64,000 nt of DNA, taken from assembly GCF_900111885.1 (NCBI RefSeq), contig NZ_FOKG01000012.1, positions 1 to 64,000 of the forward strand, written 5' to 3'. Within the stretch, counting starts at the first letter, position 1; every line of letters begins with the position of its first letter. The stretch comes from Amycolatopsis marina (GTDB taxonomy: Bacteria; Actinomycetota; Actinomycetes; Mycobacteriales; Pseudonocardiaceae). The notes beneath the pieces are model-generated. The model was not told where the DNA came from. It made no database searches and saw only the letters and a program-made list of their open reading frames with translations. Positions 23,164-31,643 of the stretch are shown one piece after another. Both the position numbers and the translations under genes were made by a program.

Positions 23164-24405
23164 GTGGACAACGCGGATCCTGATCTCGACTCGACCGAGG
23201 AGCCTGCGGCAGTCACCCTGACGGAACCGGCAGAGGGAACTCCGCCGGTGATCGCCGATGCCGAGGCACTGAGCCAGGCCTGTGAAGCGCTGTCCCAGGG
23301 CAGTGGCGCCGTCGCCGTCGACACCGAGCGGGCCTCCGGATACCGGTACTGGCCCAAGGCCTACCTGGTGCAGTTGCGCCGGGAAGGCGCGGGCACCTTC
23401 CTCGTCGACCCCGTCCCGCTCGAAGGCAGGCTCGAGCCGCTGGCGAAGGTCCTGAACCACACCGAATGGGTGCTGCACGCCGCATCGCAGGATCTGCCCT
23501 GCCTCGCGGAGCTGGAGCTCTACCCGGAATCGCTGTTCGACACGGAACTCGCGGGCAGGCTGGCGGGCTACGATCGCGTCGCACTGGGCACCCTCGTCGA
23601 GCAGTTGCTCGGCTACCGGCTGGAGAAGGGCCACAGCGCTGCCGACTGGTCGAAGCGTCCGCTGCCGGTGGAGTGGCTGAACTACGCCGCGCTCGACGTC
23701 GAACTGCTGGTGCCGCTGCGGGAGAAGCTCGAGACCGAACTGGCTGCCCAGGGCAAGCTGGAATGGGCGTACCAGGAATTCGAGTACGTCCGCGCCGCTC
23801 CGGCGCCACCGCCGAGGGTCGAGCCGTGGCGGCGGACGTCGGGTATCCACAAGATCCGCAGTCCCCGTGGACTCGCGGCCGTGCGGGCGCTGTGGGAGGC
23901 CAGGGACGAGCTGGCGCGCAAGCGTGACCGTGCCCCGAGCCGGGTGCTACCGGACAGCGCGATCATCAACGCGGTACTCGCCAACGCCAAGACCAGCGCG
24001 GACCTGCAGGCACTGCCGGTCTTCAGCGGCCGGGTGCAACGCAGGTACACCGGGAACTGGCTACGGCACCTGCAGGCGGCGCGCACGCTGGATGCCAGCG
24101 AACTGCCCACACCCGCCACCCCCGGCGACGGCCCTCCCCCGGTGAACCGCTGGTCGGACAAGGACCCGGACGCCGCAGCGCGACTCGCCGCGGCCCGCAC
24201 GGCCCTGAGTGAACTGGCCGAGCACCACCGCCTTCCGGTGGAGAACCTGCTGCTGCCGGACCTGCTGCGGCGCACCTGCTGGCGTCCGCCGACGGACCTG
24301 TCGCCGGAGGGCGTCGCCGAGGCGCTGCGCGCGGGTGGCGCCCGTCCCTGGCAGATCGAGCTGGCCGCCGCCCCCCTCAGCGAGGCACTGCACGCTCAGG
24401 CCTGA
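23164..24405 (+). CDS. rnd: Ribonuclease D (3-prime to 5-prime exonuclease, HRDC domain)
   Basis: This 413-residue DEDD-type exonuclease trims RNA 3-prime ends. Exo I is AVAVDTERASGYRY, Exo II is VLHAASQDLPCL, and Exo III is VEWLNYAALDVELL, giving the Tyr-Asp of the DEDDy class. The HRDC domain follows at about residues 235-315 (LAAVRALWEARDELARKRDR), with a second HRDC-like C-terminal domain. GTG 23164 begins the acidic N-terminus. Orthologous position to Rv2681. Confidence 0.9.
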   Translation: MDNADPDLDSTEEPAAVTLTEPAEGTPPVIADAEALSQACEALSQGSGAVAVDTERASGYRYWPKAYLVQLRREGAGTFLVDPVPLEGRLEPLAKVLNHTEWVLHAASQDLPCLAELELYPESLFDTELAGRLAGYDRVALGTLVEQLLGYRLEKGHSAADWSKRPLPVEWLNYAALDVELLVPLREKLETELAAQGKLEWAYQEFEYVRAAPAPPPRVEPWRRTSGIHKIRSPRGLAAVRALWEARDELARKRDRAPSRVLPDSAIINAVLANAKTSADLQALPVFSGRVQRRYTGNWLRHLQAARTLDASELPTPATPGDGPPPVNRWSDKDPDAAARLAAARTALSELAEHHRLPVENLLLPDLLRRTCWRPPTDLSPEGVAEALRAGGARPWQIELAAAPLSEALHAQA

Positions 24406-24449
24406 CTCATGCGTGTGCCTGTGAGGCACTCGACAGTGGGATCCCTCTG

Positions 24450-24465
24450 GTTACCGGAGAGTAAC
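24450..24465. promoter_or_regulatory. Possible operator before fadA
   Basis: GTTAC at 24450-24454 and GTAAC at 24461-24465 form a short inverted repeat (GTTACCGGAGAGTAAC), 52 bases before the fadA start. Position and symmetry fit a TetR/FadR-type site controlling beta-oxidation. No regulator gene is adjacent. Confidence 0.35.
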
Positions 24466-24516
24466 TTGCACTATCGTGCGGTCATTCGACTTTCCGATTC
24501 CAGCTGAGGAGTATTC

Positions 24517-25752
24517 GTGGCCACTCCCGCAACTCCGCAGGCGCCGACCGCGCGCGCGGTACGCACTGTGGCCTTCGTCGATGGGGTGCGCACCCCGTTC
24601 GGCAAGGCAGGCGACAAGGGCATCTATGCCGGAACCCGGGCGGATGATCTCGTCGTCAAGGTCATCCGCGAGCTGCTGCGCAGGCACCCCGAGTTGCCGC
24701 CCGAGCGGATCGACGAGGTCGCGGTCGCCGCGACCACGCAGACCGGCGACCAGGGCCTGACCATCGGCCGCACGGCGGCGCTGCTGTCCGGGCTGCCCAA
24801 GTCGGTGCCCGGCTTCGCGATCGACCGCATGTGCGCCGGCGCGATGACGGCCGTGACCACCACGGCCAGCGGAATCGGCTTCGGCGCGTACGACGTCGTG
24901 ATCGCGGGCGGTGTGGAGCACATGGGTCGTCACCCGATGGGTGAGGGCGTGGACCCCAACCCGCGCATCGTGGCGGACAAGCTCGTCGACCCGACCGCGC
25001 TGGTCATGGGCCAGACCGCGGAGAACGTGCACGACCGGTACCCGGACATCACCAAGCAGCGCACCGACGCCTTCGCGGTCCGCAGTCAGGAGCGGTTCGC
25101 CGAGGCGGTCAAGACCGGCAAGATCGGCCCCGAGCTGGTCCCGGTGGCCACCCGCTCCGCGGAACTCGGCTGGGGCCTCGCGACCGAGGACGAGCCGCCC
25201 CGGCCCGGAACCACGGTGGAGCAGCTGGCCGGTCTCAAGACGCCGTTCCGCCCGCACGGCCGGGTGACCGCGGGCAACGCCGCGGGCCTCAACGACGGCG
25301 CCACCGGCGCGATCCTCGCGGACGAGGAGACGGCGCGTGAACTCGGGCTGCCGGTCGGAATGCGCCTGGTCGGCTACTCCTTCGCCGGGGTCGAGCCCGA
25401 GGTGATGGGCATCGGCCCCGTCCCCGCGACCGAGAAGGCGCTGGCCCGCGCAGGCCTCACGATCGACGACATCGGCCTGTTCGAGGTCAACGAGGCGTTC
25501 GCCGTGCAGGTGCTGGCCTTCCTCGACCACTTCGGCATCGCCGAGGACGACGAGCGGGTCAACCCATGGGGCGGTGCGATCGCCTGCGGTCACCCACTGG
25601 CCTCCTCCGGTGTCCGGCTGATGACGCAGCTCTCCCGCCAGTTCGCCGAGCGCCCGGACGTCCGCTACGGCATCACGACGATGTGCGTGGGTATCGGCAT
25701 GGGTGGCACGGTCATCTGGGAGAACCCGGCTTTCGATGGGAGCACGAACTGA
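24517..25752 (+). CDS. fadA: Acetyl-CoA acyltransferase (thiolase)
   Basis: FadA cleaves 3-ketoacyl-CoA with CoA, the last step of beta-oxidation. The 411 residues show the acyl-carrying Cys in FAIDRMCAGAMTAV, the NEAFAVQ motif, GGAIACGHPLASSGVR and the second active Cys in TMCVGIGMGGT. GTG 24517 follows TGAGGAG at a good distance. Its TGA overlaps the ATG of fadB (ATGA-type), as in a two-subunit fatty-acid oxidation complex. Confidence 0.93.
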   Translation: MATPATPQAPTARAVRTVAFVDGVRTPFGKAGDKGIYAGTRADDLVVKVIRELLRRHPELPPERIDEVAVAATTQTGDQGLTIGRTAALLSGLPKSVPGFAIDRMCAGAMTAVTTTASGIGFGAYDVVIAGGVEHMGRHPMGEGVDPNPRIVADKLVDPTALVMGQTAENVHDRYPDITKQRTDAFAVRSQERFAEAVKTGKIGPELVPVATRSAELGWGLATEDEPPRPGTTVEQLAGLKTPFRPHGRVTAGNAAGLNDGATGAILADEETARELGLPVGMRLVGYSFAGVEPEVMGIGPVPATEKALARAGLTIDDIGLFEVNEAFAVQVLAFLDHFGIAEDDERVNPWGGAIACGHPLASSGVRLMTQLSRQFAERPDVRYGITTMCVGIGMGGTVIWENPAFDGSTN

Positions 25753-27860
25753 TGATTTCCGCCGAACAGGCCAAGGCCGCGTTCCCCGACGAGGTCGTGA
25801 CCACCGCCGTGACCCGGCTGATCTCGGTGCCCGGACTCGACAGGCAGGTCGCACTGATCACGATCGACAACGGTCTCGATCACAACCGGCCCTCGACATT
25901 CGGTCCGCAGGGCCTGGTGAGCCTGAACTCCGCACTGGACGAGGCATTCGCCGCCGAACCGGCCGCGATCGCGGTCACCGGCAAGCCGTTCATCTTCGCC
26001 GTCGGCGCCGACCTCTCCGGCGTCGAGGAGATCTCCGACCCGGACCTCGCCAGGCAGATCGCGCAGACCGGCCACGACGTGTTCCGCAGGCTCACCGAAT
26101 CGAAGATCCCGACCTTCGGCTTCGTCAACGGTGCGGTGATGGGCGGCGGACTGGAACTGGCTCTCTCGTGTCATTACCGCACCCTGTCGGACAACACGGC
26201 GGCAATCGCGCTGCCCGAGGTGTTCCTCGGACTGTTCCCCGGCTGGGGCGGAACACAGCTGCTGCCGAACCTCATCGGACCGGACGCCGCCGTCACGGTG
26301 ATCGTCGAGAACGCATTGAACCAGAACAAGATGCTCAAACCCGCGCAGGCCGCCGAGCTGGGCATCGTGGACGAGGTGTTCGGCTCCGCCGACTATCTGG
26401 AGCAGTCCCTGCTCTGGCTGGCGAAGGTCGTCCGCGGCGAGGTCACTCCCCCACGCCGGGAGATCGACCGGGGACAGGAGTGGGACGCCGCCATCGGCCG
26501 CGCGAAGGCCATTGTGGATGGTAAGACGAAGGGAGCCTCCCCCGGCGCGAACAAGGCGATCGAACTGCTGGAACTGGCCAGGGCGAAAGACCTGGACCGG
26601 GGCTACGCGGCCGAGACGGACGCGCTGACCGAGGTTTTGATGACCGATACCCTGCGCGCGGGCCTGTACTCGTTCAACCTCGTCAACAAGCGGGCGAAGA
26701 AGCCGGCAGGCGCACCGGACAAGTCGCTGGCCCGCAAGGTCGGCAAGGTCGGGATCGTCGGAGCGGGCCTGATGGCCAGCCAGCTGGCGCTGCTGTTCGT
26801 CCGCAGGCTCAAGGTTCCCGTGGTTCTCACCGACATCGACCAGGCGCGCGTGGACAAGGGTGTGTCCTATGTGCACGGTGAGGTCGACAAGCTGCTCGAC
26901 AAGAGGCGGGTCTCACAGGACGAGGCCAACCGGCTGAAGGCGCTGGTTTCCGGCTCGCTGGACAAGTCGGCGTTCGCCGACGCCGACTTCGTGATCGAGG
27001 CGGTCTTCGAGGAGCTCGGGATCAAGCAGCAGGTGTTCAGCGAGGTCGAGGCCGTCGTCGGCCCGGAGTGCGTGCTGGCCACCAACACGTCCTCGCTGTC
27101 GATCACCGAGATGGCGGAGCGGCTGGAGCACCCCGAGCGGGTGGTGGGGTTCCACTTCTTCAACCCGGTCGCGGTGCTGCCCCTGCTGGAGATCGTACGC
27201 GGGGAGCGGACCGACGACGCGACACTCGCCACCGCGTTCGCGGTGGGCAAGCAGCTGAAGAAGTCCAGTGTGCTGGTCAAGGACGCGCCCGCGTTCGTGG
27301 TGAACCGGCTGCTGACACGGTTCCTCGGTGAGGTGCTGGCCTCCGTGGACGAGGGCACACCGTTCGAGGTCGCGGACACCGCACTCGACCCACTCGGCCT
27401 GCCGATGTCGCCGATGACGCTGCTCCAGCTCGTCGGACCGCCGGTGGCGCTGCACGTCGCCGAGACGATGCACGCCGCGTTCCCGGACCGCTTCGGCGTC
27501 TCGGCGAACCTGAAACGGTTCGTCGACGCGGGCAAGTCGGCGGTGTGGACCTGGGACGAGCAGGGCAACGCGACGCTCGACCCCGAGGTCGCCGAGCTGT
27601 GGCAGCAGGGCGACGCACCGCAGTCCGCGGAGCAGGTCCGCGAACGGGCGGTGTCCGCGATCGCCGAGGAGGTGCGGATCATGCTCGACGAGGGTGTGGT
27701 CGCCGAGGCACAGGACATCGACCTGTGCCTCATCCTGGGCGCGGGCTGGCCGTTCTGGCTCGGTGGCATCACGCCGTACCTGGACCGCTCGGGCATCTCG
27801 GAGAAGGTCAACGGCGGGCGGTTCCTGTCACCGGGCGCGGCCTCGGTCCCGGCGAACTGA
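25752..27860 (+). CDS. fadB: Fatty-acid oxidation alpha subunit: enoyl-CoA hydratase / 3-hydroxyacyl-CoA dehydrogenase
   Basis: This 702-residue bifunctional enzyme hydrates enoyl-CoA and oxidises the 3-hydroxyacyl-CoA product. The hydratase half shows FAVGADLSGVEEI, NGAVMGGGLELALSCHYR and LPEVFLGLFPGWGGTQLL with both catalytic glutamates. The dehydrogenase half starts near residue 330 with VGIVGAGLMASQLALLF, then LATNTSSLSITEMAERL and VGFHFFNPVAVLPLLE. It partners FadA directly upstream (overlapping start). The transcript ends at a strong hairpin at 27874-27916. Confidence 0.93.
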   Translation: MISAEQAKAAFPDEVVTTAVTRLISVPGLDRQVALITIDNGLDHNRPSTFGPQGLVSLNSALDEAFAAEPAAIAVTGKPFIFAVGADLSGVEEISDPDLARQIAQTGHDVFRRLTESKIPTFGFVNGAVMGGGLELALSCHYRTLSDNTAAIALPEVFLGLFPGWGGTQLLPNLIGPDAAVTVIVENALNQNKMLKPAQAAELGIVDEVFGSADYLEQSLLWLAKVVRGEVTPPRREIDRGQEWDAAIGRAKAIVDGKTKGASPGANKAIELLELARAKDLDRGYAAETDALTEVLMTDTLRAGLYSFNLVNKRAKKPAGAPDKSLARKVGKVGIVGAGLMASQLALLFVRRLKVPVVLTDIDQARVDKGVSYVHGEVDKLLDKRRVSQDEANRLKALVSGSLDKSAFADADFVIEAVFEELGIKQQVFSEVEAVVGPECVLATNTSSLSITEMAERLEHPERVVGFHFFNPVAVLPLLEIVRGERTDDATLATAFAVGKQLKKSSVLVKDAPAFVVNRLLTRFLGEVLASVDEGTPFEVADTALDPLGLPMSPMTLLQLVGPPVALHVAETMHAAFPDRFGVSANLKRFVDAGKSAVWTWDEQGNATLDPEVAELWQQGDAPQSAEQVRERAVSAIAEEVRIMLDEGVVAEAQDIDLCLILGAGWPFWLGGITPYLDRSGISEKVNGGRFLSPGAASVPAN

Positions 27861-27873
27861 CACTGGATCAGTG

Positions 27874-27916
27874 CGTTCGTCGGCGAGTTCCGTGCCAGGG
27901 AACTCGCCGACGAACG
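27874..27916. terminator. Bidirectional terminator between fadB and vapC
   Basis: An 18-bp perfect stem (27874-27891 with 27899-27916, CGTTCGTCGGCGAGTTCC) surrounds a 7-base loop between two convergent genes. There is no T-run, as is common in this group. Confidence 0.8.
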
Positions 27917-27920
27917 ACCG

Positions 27921-28316
27921 TCAGACGGAGATCACTCGCAGCAGGCGCTCGAGACCGGTGAAGTCCCTCTCGTTGCGGGTGAGCAGTGGCAGTGAGTTCG
28001 TCACCGCGGTCGCGGCGATCTGCAGATCCAGCCGCCGAGGCCGGGGATCGCGACCTGCTCGCCGGACCAGCGCGGCCAGGGTGCCGTAGATCCTCGCCTC
28101 CGCGAGATCAAACGGCAGCACCGGAAACCGGTCGAGCACCCAGTCGAGTCTTTCGGCGCGAACGTGCCGTTCGAGTGGATCCTCAGCATCGAGACCATAG
28201 GCCAGTTCCGCTACGCTGATCGCACTCACCGAAGGGCTTGCCGCTGCGAACTCGCCAAGGTCGGCGGGCCGTGGATCAATCAGGACCGACGTATCGAAAA
28301 GAACCGCATCGGTCAC
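27921..28316 (-). CDS. vapC: VapC-family PIN-domain toxin ribonuclease
   Basis: This 131-residue PIN domain protein keeps the acidic site: FDTSVLIDPR at the N-terminus, SVAELAYGL with Glu, and RLDLQIAATAVTNSLPLLTRN with Asp near the C-terminus. Such toxins cut RNA, often tRNA, when the antitoxin is lost. It overlaps the antitoxin gene by four bases and ends just before the shared terminator. Confidence 0.9.
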   Translation of the reverse strand: MTDAVLFDTSVLIDPRPADLGEFAAASPSVSAISVAELAYGLDAEDPLERHVRAERLDWVLDRFPVLPFDLAEARIYGTLAALVRRAGRDPRPRRLDLQIAATAVTNSLPLLTRNERDFTGLERLLRVISV

Positions 28317-28594
28317 CGAAGCGCCTCGTCCGGATCATCCGGACCAAAAATGGCGTCGTCCGCCGCACGTTCCCGGTACCAGCTTTCGACGTTGATCGGC
28401 GGAAGTGCTCGCAGCTGATTCAATGCTTCGCCTGCGGACAGACGCCGGGAAGGCTTGCCGGACTCCTGGTGTGGCACCAGATCCGCGACCGGCTTGCCGT
28501 TGCGGGTGACGGTGAAGCTCTCGCCTGCCTCGACCCGCCGCATGATCTCGGCGTTGTCGTTGCGCAGCTCACGCTGCCCGATGGTCTCTGTCAT
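28313..28594 (-). CDS. vapB: Phd/YefM-type antitoxin
   Basis: The 93-residue antitoxin has the Phd fold at the N-terminus (GQRELRNDNAEIMRRVEAGE, SFTVTRNGKPVADLVP) for DNA binding and an acidic C-terminal tail (AADDAIFGPDDPDEALR) that should wrap the toxin. ATG 28594 is leaderless: TACAGT on the minus strand (28601-28606) is six bases upstream and overlaps the operator arm. Confidence 0.9.
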   Translation of the reverse strand: MTETIGQRELRNDNAEIMRRVEAGESFTVTRNGKPVADLVPHQESGKPSRRLSAGEALNQLRALPPINVESWYRERAADDAIFGPDDPDEALR

Positions 28595-28600
28595 AGCACA

Positions 28601-28630
28601 ACTGTAGCACTTCTCTCCATAAGTGCTACA
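28601..28630 (-). promoter_or_regulatory. vapBC operator and -10 box
   Basis: TGTAGCACTT (28603-28612) and AAGTGCTACA (28621-28630) form a perfect 10-bp inverted repeat with an 8-base spacer. The -10 box TACAGT (28601-28606, minus strand) overlaps one arm. Bound antitoxin would block the polymerase, which fits autoregulation. Confidence 0.75.
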
Positions 28631-28635
28631 AGGCG

Positions 28636-29460
28636 CTACGCCCCGAGTATGTCCGGGTCCGGTCCGATCCGCTTGGCCTGCTCCAGCGTGGCGAAGCCGG
28701 AGATGTCCTGGCTGTCGAACTCGAAGTCGAAGATGTCGACGTTCTCCGCGATACGTTCCGGGGTCGCCGACTTCGGGATGGCCACGTGCCCCATCTCGAT
28801 GTGCCAGCGCAGCACGACCTGAGCCGGGGTCTTGCCGTGCTTGTGCGCCACCGTGCGCACGACCTCCTCGTGGAACAGATCACCCCCGCGGGCCAACGGG
28901 CTCCAGGCCTCGGTCACGATGCCGTGGCGCTCGTGGAAGGCACGCAGTTCCGCCTGCTGCATCCGCGGATGCGCCTCCACCTGGTTGACCGAGGGCGTCA
29001 CCCCCGTCTCGTCCATCAGCCGCCGCAGGTGCGGGATCTGGAAGTTCGACACACCGATCGCCCGGACCCTCCCGTCGGCGAGGATCTTCTGCAACGCACG
29101 CCAGGTCTCGACGTACCGGTCCAGCGCGGGCAGCGGCCAGTGGATCAGGTAGAGGTCCACGTAGTCGAGACCGAGTTCACCGAGGCTCGTGTCGAAGGCG
29201 CGCAGTGCCGCGTCGTACCCGTGGTCGGTGTTCCACAGTTTCGTGGTAACGAACAGGTCCTCGCGCGGCAGCCCCGACTCCCGCACCGCGGCGCCCACCC
29301 CGCGCTCGTTGGCGTACAGCGTGGCCGTGTCGATGCTGCGGTAGCCCGCCTCGATCGCGGTCCGCACCACCTCGGCGGTCTCGTCGTCCGGGATCTTGTA
29401 GACCCCGAAACCCAGGCGGGGCATCGAAACGTCTTCGCTGAGCGGGACAGTGGGAACCAT
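28636..29460 (-). CDS. Aldo/keto reductase
   Basis: This 274-residue NADPH-dependent reductase reduces aldehydes or ketones. The catalytic tetrad is complete: Asp in YRSIDTATLYANE, Tyr in the same motif, Lys in FVTTKLWNTDH and His in YLIHWPLP. The NADPH site IPKSATPERIAEN is present. It is of the 2,5-diketogluconate-reductase-like group. ATG 29460 follows TACGGT (29467-29472, minus strand) by six bases, so the mRNA is probably leaderless. Confidence 0.92.
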   Translation of the reverse strand: MVPTVPLSEDVSMPRLGFGVYKIPDDETAEVVRTAIEAGYRSIDTATLYANERGVGAAVRESGLPREDLFVTTKLWNTDHGYDAALRAFDTSLGELGLDYVDLYLIHWPLPALDRYVETWRALQKILADGRVRAIGVSNFQIPHLRRLMDETGVTPSVNQVEAHPRMQQAELRAFHERHGIVTEAWSPLARGGDLFHEEVVRTVAHKHGKTPAQVVLRWHIEMGHVAIPKSATPERIAENVDIFDFEFDSQDISGFATLEQAKRIGPDPDILGA

Positions 29461-29521
29461 GGCCGCACCGTAACCCGGTACTGATCCGTAGGCGAACCGG
29501 CGGGGTGGCGGTGTGTGACGT

Positions 29522-29574
29522 GTCCCCAATGTGGCATTGGGGACATCCAACGTCCCCAATGCCACATTGGGGAC
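29522..29574. repeat. Paired palindromic repeats, family A
   Basis: Two 23-bp palindromes, 29522-29544 and 29552-29574, each have 10-bp arms GTCCCCAATG and CATTGGGGAC around TGG or CCA. The second is the exact reverse of the first, so together they make a larger symmetrical structure. They lie right after the kinase stop and can act as its terminator. A third copy is at 51255-51277. Confidence 0.85.
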
Positions 29575-29577
29575 GTA

Positions 29578-30717
29578 TCAGTGCGCGGCGGGAAGGTGCA
29601 CCGTCACGGTGAGGCCCCCGCCAACGACCGGCTCCGCCGTGACTGTCCCCTCGTGCGCCTGCACCGCCGCGCGCACGATCGACAGTCCGAGACCGGCACC
29701 CGAGCGGGCCGTCCTGGCGATACCCGACCTGCGGAACGGCTCGAACAACTCGGTCACGGTGACCGGATCGATCAGACCGCCGGAGGAACGCACCCGCAGC
29801 ACGCACCACCGCTGCCCGGCCTGGGTGTGGACCTCGATCCAGCCACCGTCGACGTTGTGCCGCACGGCGTTCTCCAGCAGGTTGCCCGCCACCCGTTCGA
29901 GGAGCGCGGGGTCTCCGGTGACCACGGCCTGACCGGTGTGGAACTCCGTCCGCAGTCGTCGCTGCCCGGCCTCGTCCGCCACCGCCCGCCAGGCGCTGCC
30001 GACCACCGCCGCGAGATCAACCGGTTCGCGCACGGCAACCCCCGCGCCGTCCGTGCGGGCCAGCAGGAGCAGCGAGCCCACCAACTGCTCGGCGCGATGG
30101 GTCGCGTCCCGCACCACCTCGCCCATCCGCCGCAACTCGGAGGCGTCGGCCTCCTCGTCGGCCAGGGTGACCTCGAGTTCGGTGCGGATCACGGCGAGCG
30201 GGGTGCGGAGTTCGTGGCTCGCGTTGGCGACGAAATGGCGCTGGGCCTCGAATGCGGCCTGCAGCCGGTCCAGCATCTCGTCGAACGTTGTCGCCAGTTC
30301 GGCCAGCTCGTCACGGCTGCGCAGTCCGCCGATGCGCTCCCCCATCGACTCGACCGAGAGCCGGCGCGCGGTGGCGGTGATCTCCCGCAGCGGTAGCAGC
30401 ACACGTGAGGTGAGCGTCCACGCGAGGATCGCGGCAGCGCCGACGACGCAGCAGAAAGCCACGGCTCCGACCAGGAGCACCCGTTGTCGCGCCTGGTCCC
30501 GGAGATGTTCGGCGAGCGCCGAGGCGTCCACATCGACCCCGTCGACCCGGACCGACGTACCAGGCGGCATCTGCGGCACCGCGGCCACCGCGTCCCCGAC
30601 CAGTCGCCAGGCGAGCCAGAGCAGGACGAGACTCACGCCGGCTGCCAGCAGGGTGGCCAGCAGCGTGATCCGGGCCCGCAGGCTGCGGAAGGGCACTCCT
30701 CGGCCCAGCACGTTCAT
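29578..30717 (-). CDS. Sensor histidine kinase (OmpR-type system)
   Basis: This 379-residue membrane kinase has two membrane segments (about residues 15-37 and 78-100) with a short external loop, a HAMP linker (LTSRVLLPLREITATARRL), the H-box FVANASHELRTPLAVI, the N-box LLENAVRHNV and a G-box GAGLGLSIVRAAVQAHEG. The small sensor loop gives no clue to the signal. It follows its response regulator by 51 bases on the same strand. Confidence 0.9.
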   Translation of the reverse strand: MNVLGRGVPFRSLRARITLLATLLAAGVSLVLLWLAWRLVGDAVAAVPQMPPGTSVRVDGVDVDASALAEHLRDQARQRVLLVGAVAFCCVVGAAAILAWTLTSRVLLPLREITATARRLSVESMGERIGGLRSRDELAELATTFDEMLDRLQAAFEAQRHFVANASHELRTPLAVIRTELEVTLADEEADASELRRMGEVVRDATHRAEQLVGSLLLLARTDGAGVAVREPVDLAAVVGSAWRAVADEAGQRRLRTEFHTGQAVVTGDPALLERVAGNLLENAVRHNVDGGWIEVHTQAGQRWCVLRVRSSGGLIDPVTVTELFEPFRRSGIARTARSGAGLGLSIVRAAVQAHEGTVTAEPVVGGGLTVTVHLPAAH

Positions 30718-30768
30718 CGGTTCATCTCACCCCAACGCCGCACGACGGTGTTCGGCGGGAGGTGACGC

Positions 30769-31443
30769 TCAGCCTGCCGTGGCGGCACCGGGGACCCGGT
30801 ATCCGGAGCCCACGACCGTCTCGATGATCCCGGGCTCGCCGAGTTTCTTGCGCAGCGTCATCACGGTCACCCGCACGGTCGTGGTGAACGGGTCGGCGTT
30901 CTCGTCCCAGACCCGCTCGAGCAGTTCCTCGCTGCTGACCACCGAGCCGCCCGCGGCGAGCAGCACCTCGAGCACACCGAACTCCTTGCGGGTGAGCTCC
31001 ACCGGCCCACTCGCCCGCCGGACCGTCCGCCGGGCGGGATCGAGTTCGACGTCCCCCGCGGTGAGCAGCGGCGGTGCCGCGGGCGTCGCTCTGCGCCCGA
31101 GTGCGCGCACCCGCGCCACCAGCTCGGGAAAGGCGAACGGCTTGGCCAGGTAGTCGTCGGCGCCGAGGGACAGCCCCTCGACCCGGTCAGCCACCGCCCC
31201 GCTCGCGGTGAGCATGAGCACCCTGGTCAGCTCACCCGACTCGACGATCTCCTTGCACAACTCGTCCCCGGACATTCCGGGCAGGTCGCGATCGAGCAGC
31301 ACCACGTCGTACCTGGTGACCGTCGCCTTCTCGTGTCCGTCATCACCGTTGAACGCGACGTCGACGGCCATCCCCTCGCGGCGAAGGCCACGGGCGATCG
31401 CCTCGGCGAGTGGTTCCTCGTCCTCTACTACCAGAATCCGCAC
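30769..31443 (-). CDS. OmpR-family response regulator
   Basis: This 224-residue regulator has a receiver domain (ILVVEDEEPLAEAIARGL, Asp in VVLLDRDLPGMSGDEL, LTASG, Lys in DDYLAKPF) and a winged helix (LTRKEFGVLEVLLAAGG, TVRVTVMTLRKKLG, IETVVGSGYR). GTG 31443 begins at the first residue of the fold. It leads the two-gene system; its promoter must lie within or near the palindrome array starting 54 bases upstream. Confidence 0.93.
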   Translation of the reverse strand: MRILVVEDEEPLAEAIARGLRREGMAVDVAFNGDDGHEKATVTRYDVVLLDRDLPGMSGDELCKEIVESGELTRVLMLTASGAVADRVEGLSLGADDYLAKPFAFPELVARVRALGRRATPAAPPLLTAGDVELDPARRTVRRASGPVELTRKEFGVLEVLLAAGGSVVSSEELLERVWDENADPFTTTVRVTVMTLRKKLGEPGIIETVVGSGYRVPGAATAG

Positions 31444-31497
31444 GTCACAACCGTGCCATACGTTCCTGAGAGCACCTGAGAAACCGCGCCGCGAATC

Positions 31498-31627
31498 CGC
31501 ACTTTCCCGGGAAAGTGCGATCCCCACGCGGGGGCACTCCATTGCACTTTCCCGGGAAAGTGCAATGGAGAGGAACTCTCGTCCCAGCTCGCGGGCTTGT
31601 CCTTGCGCACTTTCCCGGGAAAGTGCG
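31498..31627. repeat. Three perfect palindromes, family B
   Basis: The core GCACTTTCCCGGGAAAGTGC occurs three times: inside a 22-bp palindrome at 31498-31519, a 34-bp one at 31537-31570, and a 22-bp one at 31606-31627. The first and third are both followed by ATCCCC. The array lies between the pucR stop and the response-regulator start, so it may end pucR transcription or bind a protein. Confidence 0.9.
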
Positions 31628-31643
31628 ATCCCCCGGCCGGGTG

